Shown here: piece after piece, positions 9,405 to 19,700 of the stretch
Position numbering within the stretch: the first letter of the stretch is position 1
Layout: the number at the start of each line of letters is the position of its first letter
Assembly (NCBI GenBank): GCA_947479455.1
Contig: CANJZE010000013.1
Location: 1 to 64,000 of the forward strand
DNA: 64,000 nucleotides
Direction of reading: 5' to 3'
From: Bacteroidota bacterium
Lineage (GTDB): Bacteria > Bacteroidota > Bacteroidia > Chitinophagales > LD1
Made by a program: the position numbers and the translations under genes
The notes under the pieces: model-generated
Seen by the model: only the letters and a program-made list of their open reading frames with translations
What the model was told of the DNA's origin: nothing
Databases searched by the model: none

Positions 9405-10850
9405 TTATCCCACGCTTCCTTCCAAACTTATACTCAACAATTTCTGCGCTTCTACCATAAACTCCATGGGCAATTGTTTGAAAACTTCTTTGCAATAACC
9501 GTTAATAATCATGCTTACTGCTTCTTCGTTGGTTAACCCACGCTGATTGCAATAGAACAACAAGTCCTCACCAATTTTTGAAGTAGTTGCTTCATGCTCT
9601 ACCTTGCCGGTCATGTTTTTTATTTCCAGATATGGGAAAGTATGCGCTCCGCATTTATCGCCAATCAATAAACTATCGCACTGCGATGAGTTGTAAGCGT
9701 TATCGGCAGTTTTATGTACCTGCACTTGTCCGCGATAAGAGTTTTGTGATTTACCCGCACTGATTCCTTTACTTACAATACGACTCTTGGTGTTCTTTCC
9801 AATGTGAATCATCTTAGTACCGGTATCGGCTTGCTGATAATTATTAGTAACGGCAACAGAATAAAATTCACCGATTGAGTTATCGCCTTTCAAAATACAA
9901 GAAGGATATTTCCATGTAATGGCACTTCCGGTTTCTACTTGAGTCCAGGAAATTTTTGAATTTTTCCCTTTGCACATTCCTCGCTTCGTCACGAAATTGT
10001 AGATGCCTCCTTTGCCTTCTTTGTCACCTGGATACCAATTCTGAACGGTAGAATATTTTATCTCTGCATTATCAAGCGTTACTAATTCAACCACCGCAGC
10101 ATGCAATTGATTTTCATCGCGCATAGGAGCTGTGCAACCTTCCAGATACGAAACATAACTTCCTTCTTCTGCAATAATTAAAGTGCGCTCAAACTGACCT
10201 GTGTTTTCAGCGTTAATTCTGAAATAAGTAGAAAGCTCCATCGGGCAACGAACGCCTTTCGGAATAAAAACAAAACTTCCATCGCTAAAAACTGCGCTAT
10301 TCAAAGCTGCATAATAGTTATCGCGTTGTGGAACTACACTGCCTAGATATTGTTTTACTAATTCCGGTTGTTCACGAATGGCTTCTGAAATAGAGCAAAA
10401 AATAATTCCTTTCTCTTTCAATGATTCACGAAAAGTGGTAATCACACTTTCGCTATCCATTACATAATCAACGGCAACACCTGCCAGCAATTTCTGCTCT
10501 TGAATTGGAATGCCAAGCTTATCATAAGTCGCACGAATTTCGGGGTCCACATCATCTAAAGAGTTGATGACTTTCTTTTTCTTCTGTGCTGCGTAATAAA
10601 TAATGCTTTGGAAGTCAATGTTAGGAAAGTGAACGTTCTGCCATTTAGGTTGTTCCATCTTCAGCCAGGCCTTGTAGGCTTTTAAACGCCATTCGAGCAT
10701 CCATTCGGGTTCGTTCTTTTTTGCAGAAATAAAACGCACGGTGTCTTCACTCAAACCTACGGCCGCAAACTCTTGCTCAATGTTGGTGGTGAACCCATAT
10801 TTGTAGTCGTTAGCTACTACTTCATCTATAATTTTGTCGTTCTCTGCCAT
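9405..10850 (-). CDS. sufB: SufB, Fe-S assembly scaffold subunit
   Basis: A 481-residue SufB, the standard length. SufB is the core scaffold on which the [Fe-S] cluster is built by SufC-driven conformational change and sulfur delivered by SufE. Family motifs include [21 protein letters not shown] near residues 170-190, [21 protein letters not shown] and the C-terminal [19 protein letters not shown]. It is the first gene of the leftward suf operon; the promoter should lie in 10851-10960, where I could not define one. No IscR-like regulator is adjacent. Confidence 0.96.
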   Translation of the reverse strand: MAENDKIIDEVVANDYKYGFTTNIEQEFAAVGLSEDTVRFISAKKNEPEWMLEWRLKAYKAWLKMEQPKWQNVHFPNIDFQSIIYYAAQKKKKVINSLDDVDPEIRATYDKLGIPIQEQKLLAGVAVDYVMDSESVITTFRESLKEKGIIFCSISEAIREQPELVKQYLGSVVPQRDNYYAALNSAVFSDGSFVFIPKGVRCPMELSTYFRINAENTGQFERTLIIAEEGSYVSYLEGCTAPMRDENQLHAAVVELVTLDNAEIKYSTVQNWYPGDKEGKGGIYNFVTKRGMCKGKNSKISWTQVETGSAITWKYPSCILKGDNSIGEFYSVAVTNNYQQADTGTKMIHIGKNTKSRIVSKGISAGKSQNSYRGQVQVHKTADNAYNSSQCDSLLIGDKCGAHTFPYLEIKNMTGKVEHEATTSKIGEDLLFYCNQRGLTNEEAVSMIINGYCKEVFKQLPMEFMVEAQKLLSISLEGSVG

Positions 10851-10961
10851 AAAAATTGTGGGTGCAAATCTAATCGGATTTTACACAGTTTAGACAGGTT
10901 CTAAACAAAATAAACGAAGATAAAGTTCACGAAACTAGAGATTGTTCTTCCGTAACGGCAG

Positions 10962-12203
10962 TTAGGAGAGGAGTTTCTTCAGGTTTGAAGGCAAAGAAAA
11001 AACTAAACCTGCTAGTAAGGTCATTAACGCAGCTACTACCATGGGTAAGCGGGCATCGAAATTTAGAAGAAACCCTGCAATGATGGGCGGAATAGTAAAA
11101 GCAAAAGATTGAAGTGATTGTTGAATGCCCAGCATTTCGCCTTGACTTTCTTTTGCAGCCAAAGAGGAAACAATACTTGTTTGGTTAGGCTGTGTGAGCC
11201 CCTGAAAAATAGCGATGAAAGGATTGCAGAAATAAAGAAGATAAGGCTGGTCAGGCAGGAGCACAATTAAAATAGCTAGAGCTAATCCGAATAAAGAAAA
11301 ACGCAACACCTTTGAAGGTGCTAAACGCTTAGCCACTTGTCGTGTAATTCCTCCTTGTGTGATGGCTATCCAAATGCCTATGTAGCCAAACAGCATTCCT
11401 ATTTGAGCATTCGTGAAATGAAATTTATGAATGAGATAAACCTGATTGAACTGCATAAAAAAACTCCAACCGAATGCCTGAAAAAAAATAGTGAGCAATA
11501 TCACGCGCATGTTTTCCATACGAATTGCCCTTCGTAAATTATGAATGCCTGCAAAAATGGTAAGCTCTTTTGTTTCAATAGGAATAAAAGTTTCAGGAAA
11601 CTGTTTGTAAACGTAAATCATATTCACTACCGTGAGAAAAGCGGTGAACACCAACGGAGTGGAAGGATTGAACCACGAAACAATTGTTGGGCTTGAGAGA
11701 ATTCCTCCTAGGGTAGGGCCAAGAATAAATCCTAAACCAAAAGCCATGCCTACAATACCGAAATTTTTCGCTTTCTCTTCGGGTTTGCTTACATCGGCTA
11801 AAGCTGCTAAGGCTATAGAAATATTTCCACCCATAAAACCTGGGATTGCGCGCGACACAAAAAGCAACCACAACAATTTAGTGTGAATGGCATAAGCAAA
11901 AAGCGCATAGCCTATAAAAGTTCCGATGAGCGAAATCTGAAGAATTTTTTTTCTGCCAAACCGGTCTGCTAAAGTTCCCAATATGGGCGCACCAAAAAAT
12001 TGAAAGAACGGAAACGTAGCAGCGAAGAAACCATACATTATATTTCTGGCATGTTCTGCCATTTCGGGCGGCAGAATGCTTTGTGCAGGATTCAGAAATA
12101 AATTAGGAGTGATTGGAATGATGATTCCAATGCCAAGCATATCAATAAACACAGTAATAAAAACAGCGAGAAGAGGACTAATTTGCTTTTTACTGTTAGC
12201 CAT
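10962..12203 (-). CDS. MFS transporter, DHA1/TetA-like
   Basis: A 413-residue protein with about twelve hydrophobic segments. The loop after the second segment carries the MFS motif A as GTLADRFGRKKIL. The N-terminus FIDMLGIGIIIPITPNLF is typical of the TCR/Tet drug-proton antiporter group, and motif C-like LGFILGPTLGGIL is present around residues 155-167. These proteins export small hydrophobic compounds in exchange for protons in the inner membrane. The substrate cannot be told from sequence. It stands between sufB and a peptidoglycan-binding-domain gene on the same strand with no obvious operon link. Confidence 0.85.
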   Translation of the reverse strand: MANSKKQISPLLAVFITVFIDMLGIGIIIPITPNLFLNPAQSILPPEMAEHARNIMYGFFAATFPFFQFFGAPILGTLADRFGRKKILQISLIGTFIGYALFAYAIHTKLLWLLFVSRAIPGFMGGNISIALAALADVSKPEEKAKNFGIVGMAFGLGFILGPTLGGILSSPTIVSWFNPSTPLVFTAFLTVVNMIYVYKQFPETFIPIETKELTIFAGIHNLRRAIRMENMRVILLTIFFQAFGWSFFMQFNQVYLIHKFHFTNAQIGMLFGYIGIWIAITQGGITRQVAKRLAPSKVLRFSLFGLALAILIVLLPDQPYLLYFCNPFIAIFQGLTQPNQTSIVSSLAAKESQGEMLGIQQSLQSFAFTIPPIIAGFLLNFDARLPMVVAALMTLLAGLVFSLPSNLKKLLS

Positions 12204-12238
12204 TAGGGATTTAAAATTGGGAGATTGAGGTACAGAAA

Positions 12239-13300
12239 TTATTCTTTCACTCCCAGTGCTTTCAAAGTTTCGAGATTCAAATTGCCTACCGGCAATCCTT
12301 TGTCCTGTTGAAATTTGATAAGTGCCTCTTTTGTTTTTCCACCCATTTGGTTGTCAATAACACCCGGGTCGTACCCTTCGCGTTTCAAGGCGGTTTGAAT
12401 TTCTGAAACTTTATTGTCGGTAACTAATGGTTCACACAAAACCTCTTTCCATTCCTGATAGCCACCTTTTTTAACCAATACTTTTTTCATAATGGTTTTG
12501 TAAGTAGCAGGAACATCAATTTTGTTTTCGCGAGCAGCTTCAACTAATTTTTTTCGAGGCACTACTTTTGTTATAGCAGGCACATCTATTTCATTGGTAA
12601 TTGCTCGATTTTTCTCTACTTTTTTTGTCACTTTTTCATAAACTGCAGGAACTTCTTTTAAACACCACACTTCACAATCTTTCGGATTTGCGGATAAGCA
12701 ATTTTTATCTGCTTTTCCTCTAACCCACATTTTTGTGGCTTCTGTTACTAATTTATTTTCTGTAACTATTTCGTATTGTGCCGGTGTAGTAACCGATTTT
12801 TTAGAAGCAGCTTTTACAATAACGGTATCGTAAACTGTTTCATACTTAGCAGGTATTTTTTCAATCTTAACCGAAGCCGGTTTATCCACCACCTGCTCCT
12901 CTTTAATTTCATATTGGTCGGGTACTAAACAATGAGCGTAACATTTTCCGGGAACACCATCGGCAGGAAAATCAGGGGCACCATTCGTGTTCACAGGTTT
13001 TGTTGTAGCAACGGGCTCAACGTTTTTCACAGGTTCAACAACTTTGGTTTGTTCTTTTTTTACAACCGATGTTTCCTTTTCGGGTTCCTGCTTCACAGTT
13101 TTTTTAGGTTGCTCTTTTTGTTCAGCAGGCGTACTTGCCGGCACAGGAACTGTTTTCCCTCCTTCCCAAATTACTGCATTCGGGTTTTCGTTCTTGTACT
13201 TATCAATGTTGGGGTTGCCGGTGTTTATGAAGATTTGCGCTTGTAACGAAATGCAAAAGAAAACAGATAATGCTGCGAGTAAAATTTTTGATGGCTTCAT
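12239..13300 (-). CDS. Exported protein with degenerate PAxYE repeats and a peptidoglycan-binding domain
   Basis: A 353-residue protein with a signal peptide (cleavage likely after SLQA, residue 21). Residues about 45-110 are low-complexity, rich in K, E, P, V and T. The middle (about 125-290) contains at least four degenerate units with the pattern P-A-x-Y-[EK]-x-[VI] (IPAKYETV, TPAQYEIV, VPAVYEKV, VPATYKTI), each followed by a K/V-rich strand. The C-terminus (about 298-353) is a PG_binding_1 domain: ALKREGYDPGVIDNQMGGKT, then FQQDKGL and NLETLKALGV. It probably binds the cell wall from the periplasm. I do not recognise the repeat region as a named family. Confidence 0.72.
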   Translation of the reverse strand: MKPSKILLAALSVFFCISLQAQIFINTGNPNIDKYKNENPNAVIWEGGKTVPVPASTPAEQKEQPKKTVKQEPEKETSVVKKEQTKVVEPVKNVEPVATTKPVNTNGAPDFPADGVPGKCYAHCLVPDQYEIKEEQVVDKPASVKIEKIPAKYETVYDTVIVKAASKKSVTTPAQYEIVTENKLVTEATKMWVRGKADKNCLSANPKDCEVWCLKEVPAVYEKVTKKVEKNRAITNEIDVPAITKVVPRKKLVEAARENKIDVPATYKTIMKKVLVKKGGYQEWKEVLCEPLVTDNKVSEIQTALKREGYDPGVIDNQMGGKTKEALIKFQQDKGLPVGNLNLETLKALGVKE

Positions 13301-13409
13301 AACAAGAGTTTATGTATTGCTCAAATGTAGATTTTAATCAAATGTAGCCACAAAAATTTCGGTTGCAATTACAAACAGTTTATTCTTGCGTGTTTCAAAA
13401 AATATTCAA

Positions 13410-14234
13410 ATGGAAAATATAGCGCAGTTAAGAGAACAAATAGAGCAGGCTTGGGACGACCGTAAACTTTTGCAATACGACAAAACACAGGATGCCATAA
13501 AGGAAGCAATAGAACTGCTCGACAAAGGCAAAATAAGAATGGCAGAGCACAATCTTGCGGGCTGGACCGTGAACGAATGGCTGAAGAAAGCCGTCATTCT
13601 CTATTTCCCGATTATGCAAATGGAAACAATTGAAGTTGGTCCGTTTGAGTTTCACGATAAAATTCCGTTGAAGAAAAATTATAAGGAACTTGGTGTACGC
13701 GTAGTGCCTCACGCCATTGCACGTTATGGAAGTTATGTAGCTAAAGGAGTTATCATGATGCCCAGCTATGTAAACATTGGTGCCTATGTAGATGAAGGCA
13801 CAATGGTAGATACTTGGGCTACAGTTGGCTCATGTGCCCAAATTGGAAAGAATGTTCACTTGAGTGGTGGCGTTGGAATTGGTGGTGTGTTGGAACCAAT
13901 ACAAGCAGCACCTGTTATTATAGAGGACAACTGTTTTATCGGTTCCCGCTGTATAGTTGTAGAAGGTGTGCGGGTTGAAAAGGAAGCGGTGTTAGGTGCA
14001 AACGTGGTGTTAACCATGAGTACAAAAATTATTGATGTTACACAGAAAGAACCAATCGAATATAAAGGAGTTGTTCCTGCGCGTTCAGTAGTTATTCCCG
14101 GAAGTTACACCAAGGAATTTCCTGCTGGAAAGTACCAAGTGCCTTGTGCGCTAATCATAGGCACAAGAAAAGAATCAACTGATAAAAAGACTTCGTTAAA
14201 CGATGCGCTGCGTGAACATAGCGTGGCCGTGTAG
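13410..14234 (+). CDS. dapD: DapD, tetrahydrodipicolinate N-succinyltransferase
   Basis: A 274-residue enzyme of the succinylase branch of lysine/diaminopimelate synthesis; it transfers succinyl from succinyl-CoA to tetrahydrodipicolinate. The track start at 13386 is a TTG; the ATG at 13410 (MENIAQLREQIEQAW) matches the family N-terminus and is preferred. The left-handed beta-helix shows as hexapeptide repeats from about residue 108 to 215 (YVNIGAYVDEGTMVDTWATVGS). The motif GGVGIGGVLEP is diagnostic. It ends directly against the stop codon of the opposite-strand gene at 14235. Confidence 0.95.
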   Translation: MENIAQLREQIEQAWDDRKLLQYDKTQDAIKEAIELLDKGKIRMAEHNLAGWTVNEWLKKAVILYFPIMQMETIEVGPFEFHDKIPLKKNYKELGVRVVPHAIARYGSYVAKGVIMMPSYVNIGAYVDEGTMVDTWATVGSCAQIGKNVHLSGGVGIGGVLEPIQAAPVIIEDNCFIGSRCIVVEGVRVEKEAVLGANVVLTMSTKIIDVTQKEPIEYKGVVPARSVVIPGSYTKEFPAGKYQVPCALIIGTRKESTDKKTSLNDALREHSVAV

Positions 14235-14705
14235 TTAGTTGGATAAGGCAGTACGATAATCGTGTTGCAAATCTTCATGAAAGGTGAGAATAGTTTTATT
14301 TATTTTTTTCAATTGCGCTTGATACAAATTGGTAAGAGCGGTGCTTTTATCAATAGGAATTCCTGATTGCTTTAGGATGAGAACAAAATGAATCAACAAC
14401 TCTGCTTCAGCAGTTTTAGAACCAGTGTAACGAATATATTTATTGGTGCTGCGCAAAATTTTGCGAACAGTTTTCTTTATCAAGTACAAACTATTTCCTT
14501 TTGGTATTTCACTGAAGCCAAAATCAATTTCGCTCTTAACGCCTTTTATGTAGGCGGCTTCATCGTGCGCTTCAAAAAGTAAATAGGTGAGTAGTTCTTT
14601 ATTCTCTTTTTTGAATCGAGCTAAACGATTGCATAATTCCACCAAGTCTTTTGCAGAAAGATGGCTCAGTTCCTTTTTCAATTCATTTACAGTAGCAGCT
14701 TTCAT
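14235..14705 (-). CDS. Hypothetical helical protein
   Basis: A 156-residue, highly charged protein predicted by eye to be almost wholly alpha-helical (ELKKELSHLSAKDLVELCNRLARFKKENKELL at the N-terminus, then several Lys-rich helices). No signal peptide, membrane segment or catalytic motif is seen. Its stop codon abuts the dapD stop with no intervening base (convergent), so terminators must lie within the opposite gene or be absent. It is divergent from the gene at 14799, with a 93-bp shared upstream region. Function unknown. Confidence 0.65.
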   Translation of the reverse strand: MKAATVNELKKELSHLSAKDLVELCNRLARFKKENKELLTYLLFEAHDEAAYIKGVKSEIDFGFSEIPKGNSLYLIKKTVRKILRSTNKYIRYTGSKTAEAELLIHFVLILKQSGIPIDKSTALTNLYQAQLKKINKTILTFHEDLQHDYRTALSN

Positions 14706-14798
14706 GCGCCCAAAATAATACTCTCACACAAATTATTCTTGACGCTGATAAAACAGAGTTGATACTGGTATCTTTTTTACTTCGCATCTTTATAAAAT

Positions 14799-15353
14799 AT
14801 GTACCCAACGTTTTTAAATCCTGCGTATGCCGAAGTATTTCAATTGCCTGAAAGCAAAATTGAAATACCTAAATGCGTGGTTCAGTTTCAACATTGGAAG
14901 GGCGCGCGTTTGAAAGAAAGTTTTGGTGGCAAAGCAATTGTTTCGGTAGATAATCAACCTTTTTTTGTTGAAGTAGCCATGATTCAAAAATTTTTGAATG
15001 ATGGTTGGAACGCGCGATGGATACTACACTACAACAGAAAAAACAGCGCACCACTTTTACTTGCAGAATGGAAAGATGAGAAACTTGAAAACCAAAACCA
15101 CGAACCTATACGAGAGGCAACTATTTCGCAAAGGCTGAAAAGTATAGCTAAGTCCAATAAAAATTCCTACGAAGGTTGTTGGAACGTAGTAGCTTGGAAA
15201 GGTGATTGGATTTTATTTGCCGAAGCAAAACGCAACAACAAAGATTTATACAGCGAAGCAAAAAATAAATGGTTGGCTGCGGCACTTATTGCAGGTCTAC
15301 AACCCGAAAATTTTCTAGTGATGCAGTGGGATTATAACCCCAGATGTGCTTAA
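14799..15353 (+). CDS. Hypothetical protein, possible PD-(D/E)xK/VRR-NUC-like fold
   Basis: A 184-residue cytosolic protein I cannot place firmly. Its C-terminal third resembles the VRR-NUC/Holliday-resolvase-like nuclease core: a strand WNVVAWKGDWILFAEAKR (residues 128-145) followed by a helix ending WLAAALIAGL and a strand FLVMQWDY. In such folds the strand usually carries an Asp and then ExK. Here ExK is E142-A-K144, while the Asp position reads Asn129. If the comparison holds, the enzyme may be inactive or use a different acid. This is inference from motif pattern only. Confidence 0.55.
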   Translation: MYPTFLNPAYAEVFQLPESKIEIPKCVVQFQHWKGARLKESFGGKAIVSVDNQPFFVEVAMIQKFLNDGWNARWILHYNRKNSAPLLLAEWKDEKLENQNHEPIREATISQRLKSIAKSNKNSYEGCWNVVAWKGDWILFAEAKRNNKDLYSEAKNKWLAAALIAGLQPENFLVMQWDYNPRCA

Positions 15354-15373
15354 TTAATAAAAGGATACATTTT

Positions 15374-16681
15374 TCAATCCACCAATAATTTTTTCACCAC
15401 TTTTTTATTCTCTGTAAGCAATTGCACAAAATAAATTCCTGCTTCAAAAGAAAAGGGCACATTGATTTCGCATTCAATAAAATTATGTTCTTGAACCAAC
15501 CGCCCCGCGCTATCAAATATTTTGCAATTAAAATTCGCAACTCCTTCAACTGAAATGTGAAAACTGTTTCCACTACAAATAATAGTTGGATAAATGGTTG
15601 CGTTAAACGGAGCCAAATTTTTTTCTGTTTTCACCGAACTAAAAACAGTATCGCCATACAAATGCAGCGCATGAGCAAAGCAAGGAATTACACTATCGGC
15701 AGAAACTACATGCGAATTGAACAAACTAAAATCCCAACGCCAATCCCAATAAAACCACGAGGTGTTGGTAGAATCTAATTGGTGCCCCATATATTCCAAC
15801 CAATTGCAGCGGCTCGCCTCATCGGCAAATTCACCCACACCAAATTCTCCCAAAAACACAGGCCTGTTAAATGTATCGCGCCAATGATTTAGGCGTGTAA
15901 TGCCTTCGTATAAAATTGATTCATAAAAACTGGTAGGAATAATTGGGAAAGGAGTGCCCGTAGGGAAAACCGGATTTGTCCAGGTAAAACCTTGATGCGT
16001 AAAATCAACAGGGTCGTAGCAATGCCAGGTGTAAATTAAATTAGTGTCGGGCAGTGGAACATAATTAGTGTTGAAAGCAATACCTAGACTTGATGCGTTT
16101 GGTGAAACGATGATGCTGTGCGTTGTGGTATGTTGCCGAATAGAATCAACGGCATCGTTCAAAACAATATTGAGCGAATCAAGCGCGAAAAATAAAGGTG
16201 GTTCATTCAACAATTCGAAGGTGTAACGATTAGGGTCGAGGTACTTATACCTATTACTAATCACCGACCACAAATGTGCGAAGCGTTCACGATTTACGCG
16301 CCAACGCTCGTTGGTGAAAGACCATTCGTGATGGTTGTCAATAATCACATTCATTTGCAATTCATCGGCCCATTGTATAACAGAATCAATTCGTGCGAAG
16401 AGCACATGATTGGTATCTACATAATAAGGAGCAATTGAATCTGAAACGCGCGCAAAGCAAATAGGAAGTCGCAATGATTTTATGCCTGCATCTTTCATTT
16501 TTTGCAAATCGGCTTTTGAATAGCCGTTAGCAGTTGGCCAGTTTGGTTGCCATCCGGCTTCGAGCCAATTAGAAATATTCATTCCTTTTTCAAAAGCTGT
16601 ACAACGATCAGCAGCCAGCGATTGCGAAAAAGTTTCGTGAACAAAAAAAGAAAGTAAAATGAAGAGCAACTCTTTTTTCAT
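15374..16681 (-). CDS. Secreted GH5-type glycoside hydrolase with T9SS type A tail
   Basis: A 435-residue exported enzyme. After a signal peptide (about residues 1-20) comes a GH5-like TIM-barrel: RLPICFARV, IDNHHEW (114-120), the acid/base glutamate in ELLNEP (Glu160), YTWHCYDP (His220) and the nucleophile in FLGEFGVGE (Glu279). Such enzymes hydrolyse beta-1,4-glucans or related polysaccharides (endoglucanase-like). The last ~75 residues form a T9SS sorting domain with SAGRLVQEHN and GIYFVQLLTENKKVVKKLLVD. No carbohydrate-binding module is visible and no SusCD pair is nearby, so this is a stand-alone hydrolase. Confidence 0.88.
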   Translation of the reverse strand: MKKELLFILLSFFVHETFSQSLAADRCTAFEKGMNISNWLEAGWQPNWPTANGYSKADLQKMKDAGIKSLRLPICFARVSDSIAPYYVDTNHVLFARIDSVIQWADELQMNVIIDNHHEWSFTNERWRVNRERFAHLWSVISNRYKYLDPNRYTFELLNEPPLFFALDSLNIVLNDAVDSIRQHTTTHSIIVSPNASSLGIAFNTNYVPLPDTNLIYTWHCYDPVDFTHQGFTWTNPVFPTGTPFPIIPTSFYESILYEGITRLNHWRDTFNRPVFLGEFGVGEFADEASRCNWLEYMGHQLDSTNTSWFYWDWRWDFSLFNSHVVSADSVIPCFAHALHLYGDTVFSSVKTEKNLAPFNATIYPTIICSGNSFHISVEGVANFNCKIFDSAGRLVQEHNFIECEINVPFSFEAGIYFVQLLTENKKVVKKLLVD

Positions 16682-16773
16682 AAGTGAAAATGTATTGAGG
16701 GTAAAAGTAACTGCATTGATTTGGTAAACTGAATCGTACGCACTATTCGTTTATGCACCATTCTAAAAACTTT

Positions 16774-19700
16774 TTACCGCATCAACGTAACTGAGCCTTT
16801 ACGTAATTCTTCGCGATGTCCGTCAAGGAATGTGAGTTTCATTTGCCAGATAAATACCGAAGGATTTTGCAGCACACCTTTGTAAGTTCCATCCCAACCA
16901 AAATTATGGTCTTGCGACTCAAAAACTTTTTCACCAATGCGATTGAAAATTTGAATATCGAGATAAGCGATGGTTTTAATGTTTCCAAACAAGCGGAACA
17001 CATCGTTGTTGCCATCGTTGTTTGGTGTAAACGCGTTAGGTACAAAAATGGAATAATCAGGAATTACTAAAACGGTTACGGTGTCAATAGCGATACAGCC
17101 TACATCATTTCTAATTTCAATTTGATAAAGCGTAGTTACATTAGGTGCCGAAACCGGATACACACAATCAATGCAGCTCAGCGTAGATGCAGGCGACCAA
17201 ATGCTCGTATAATTTCCAGCGTTACCCGTAAGTGTAAACCCAAGCGTGGTGCTTTCCCCAATATTAATGGTTGTCATTGGAGTGGCTTGCACACTAAAAT
17301 CATAGAGGTATGCCAACGAAAATGTTGAGCCAACGGTGCAATTATTTGCATCGCTAACGGTAACAGAATAATTTCCAGGAGCCACATTCAGCAAATTACT
17401 TTGCACCGAGCCATTCGACCAATCGAAGTGATATGGCAGCGAGCCACCCGTTACATTTAATAAAATGTTTCCATCAAAATTATTGGTTTCACAAGTTGGA
17501 TTACTGAACGAAGAACTCAATGCCATGCCGGCTGGTTCTGTAACCAATGCTACTGTAGAAACAGTGCACGAATTATTATCGGTTACTGTTATAGAGTATG
17601 CACCAGCACCCAAATTATTTCGGTTGAGGTTAGCGTTTCCGTCATCCCACAAATAACTATACGGTGATGTTCCGCCCGTAACGGTAATAAGAATTACACC
17701 ATCAGTATATCCCAAGCAACTTGCATTCGAATGCATTTCCACAGCGGTAAGCACAGCTGGTTCTGAGATAACAACCGATAATGTAGCCGTGCAACTATTC
17801 AAATCATTCACTACTACCGAATAATTTCCCGCTGCAATATTTGTGCGGTCTTCGGTGGTAATTGCATCGTTCCATAAATAAAAATAGCCAGGTGTTCCAC
17901 CGTTGCTTGTAATATTAATTGAACCATCACTAGCTCCGTTGCAAAGAGCATTGGTGTGCGTTTCATTCACAGTAACTAGAGTAGGTTGCGAAACGAAAAT
18001 TGAAATAGAAGCTGTGCAAGAATTCAAATCATTCACCACCACGGAATAGTTTCCTGCGGCAATATTGTTTCTGTCTTCTGTAACTGCGGCATCGTTCCAC
18101 AAATAAGTATAAGGTGGGGTAGCAGCCGAAGCAGTAATATCGATTGAACCACTGGCAGCACCAAAGCACAAAGCAGCTAAATGTGTTTCAGTAACTACAA
18201 GTGCAGTTGGCTCCGAAATATTTAGAGTAATAGAAGCCGAACACAAATTCAAATCGCGTACCGTTACCGAATAATTTCCTGCTGCAATATTATTTCTGTC
18301 TTCGGTTGTTATACCATCGTTCCATAAATAAGTATAAGGCGGTGTAGCAGCCGTAGCTGTAACATCTATGGTGCCACTGCTTCCGCCATTGCATAAAGCA
18401 TTGGTATGGGTTTCGGTTACCACTAATGCCGAAGGCTGGTTGATGGTGACCGATAAAGTAATGATACACGTGTTCACATCTGTTGCAGTAACCGAATAAA
18501 CACCGGCTAAAAGATTTGTTCTATCCTGCGTTGCAATACCATCGTTCCATAGATAGGTAAACGGTGGTGCATTGCCCACGAGTGTAACATCAATAGTTCC
18601 GCTATTGCCCGCATTGCATGTTGCATCAGCATGTGTTTCAGAAATTACTAAGCCCGCCAAACTTGAAACTGTAGCAGAAAGAGAAATAGAGCAAGCATTG
18701 TTGTCGGTTGCGGTTATCGAATAATTTCCTACCGGAATATTTGTTCTGTCCTGAGTAATTACGCCATCGTTCCATAAATAAGTGTAAGGCAAAGTAGCTC
18801 CACTCACAGTTATGTCAATGCTTCCTGCATTCACCAATCCGCATGGCACATCCACATGTGTTTCAGAAATTGCAAGTGCGGTTGGTTCAGAAATATTTAC
18901 AGCGATTGCTGCAGTACACAATTGATTATCTGAAATAGTAACCGAATAATTTCCCGTGGGAATATTATTTCTGTCTTCAGAAACTACAGCATCGCTCCAT
19001 AAATAAGTATAAGGCGAAGTTCCTCCGTTTGCTGTTACATCAATAGAACCACTGCTTCCGCCATTGCACAAAACATTTGTATGTGTTTCTGTAAAAATTA
19101 AAACTGTAGGTTCTGAAATAATAGCTGCTGTTGTAGCAGTGCATCCTGCGTTATCAGTTACCGTAACCAAATAATTAGCAGCAGGAATATTGTTTCTGTC
19201 TTCGGTAAGTACCGCATCGTTCCATAAAAAAGTATATGGCGATTGTCCGCTGTTCGCAGTTAAATCTATGGCCCCAGTGTTCCCTCCATTGCAAGCAACA
19301 TCGGTCACAGCGGTAACAAGTATCATAGTAGGTATAACAGTTACTGTTCTGCTTGCTGTAGCGGTACAGTTATTTACATCGGTTACCGTAACACTATAAC
19401 TGAAAGTTCCTATTGGCGAAACAGTGATAGCTGCCGTTAAAGAAGCATCGCTCCATAAATAAGTAGTTCCTCCGCTTGCAGTTAAAGTAGCACTTGTTCC
19501 ATTGCAAATAGTGGATGTTGAAGGGTTAATTATCGCAGTTGGTAATTGGTTTACCGTTACAGTGCTACTGGTAGTTGCCGTACATAAATTTGCATCGGTC
19601 ACCGTAACATCATAAGTGGTGGTAGTGATTGGAGAAACAGAAATGGCTGCAGTAATTGCAGCATTACTCCACAAATAATTTGTTCCGCCACCAGCAGTTA

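Noticed and set aside
12932-13337. 104-aa and 116-aa plus-strand ORFs opposite the PG-binding protein
   Set aside because: Phe/Cys-rich antisense of a K/E/P/T-rich coding region.
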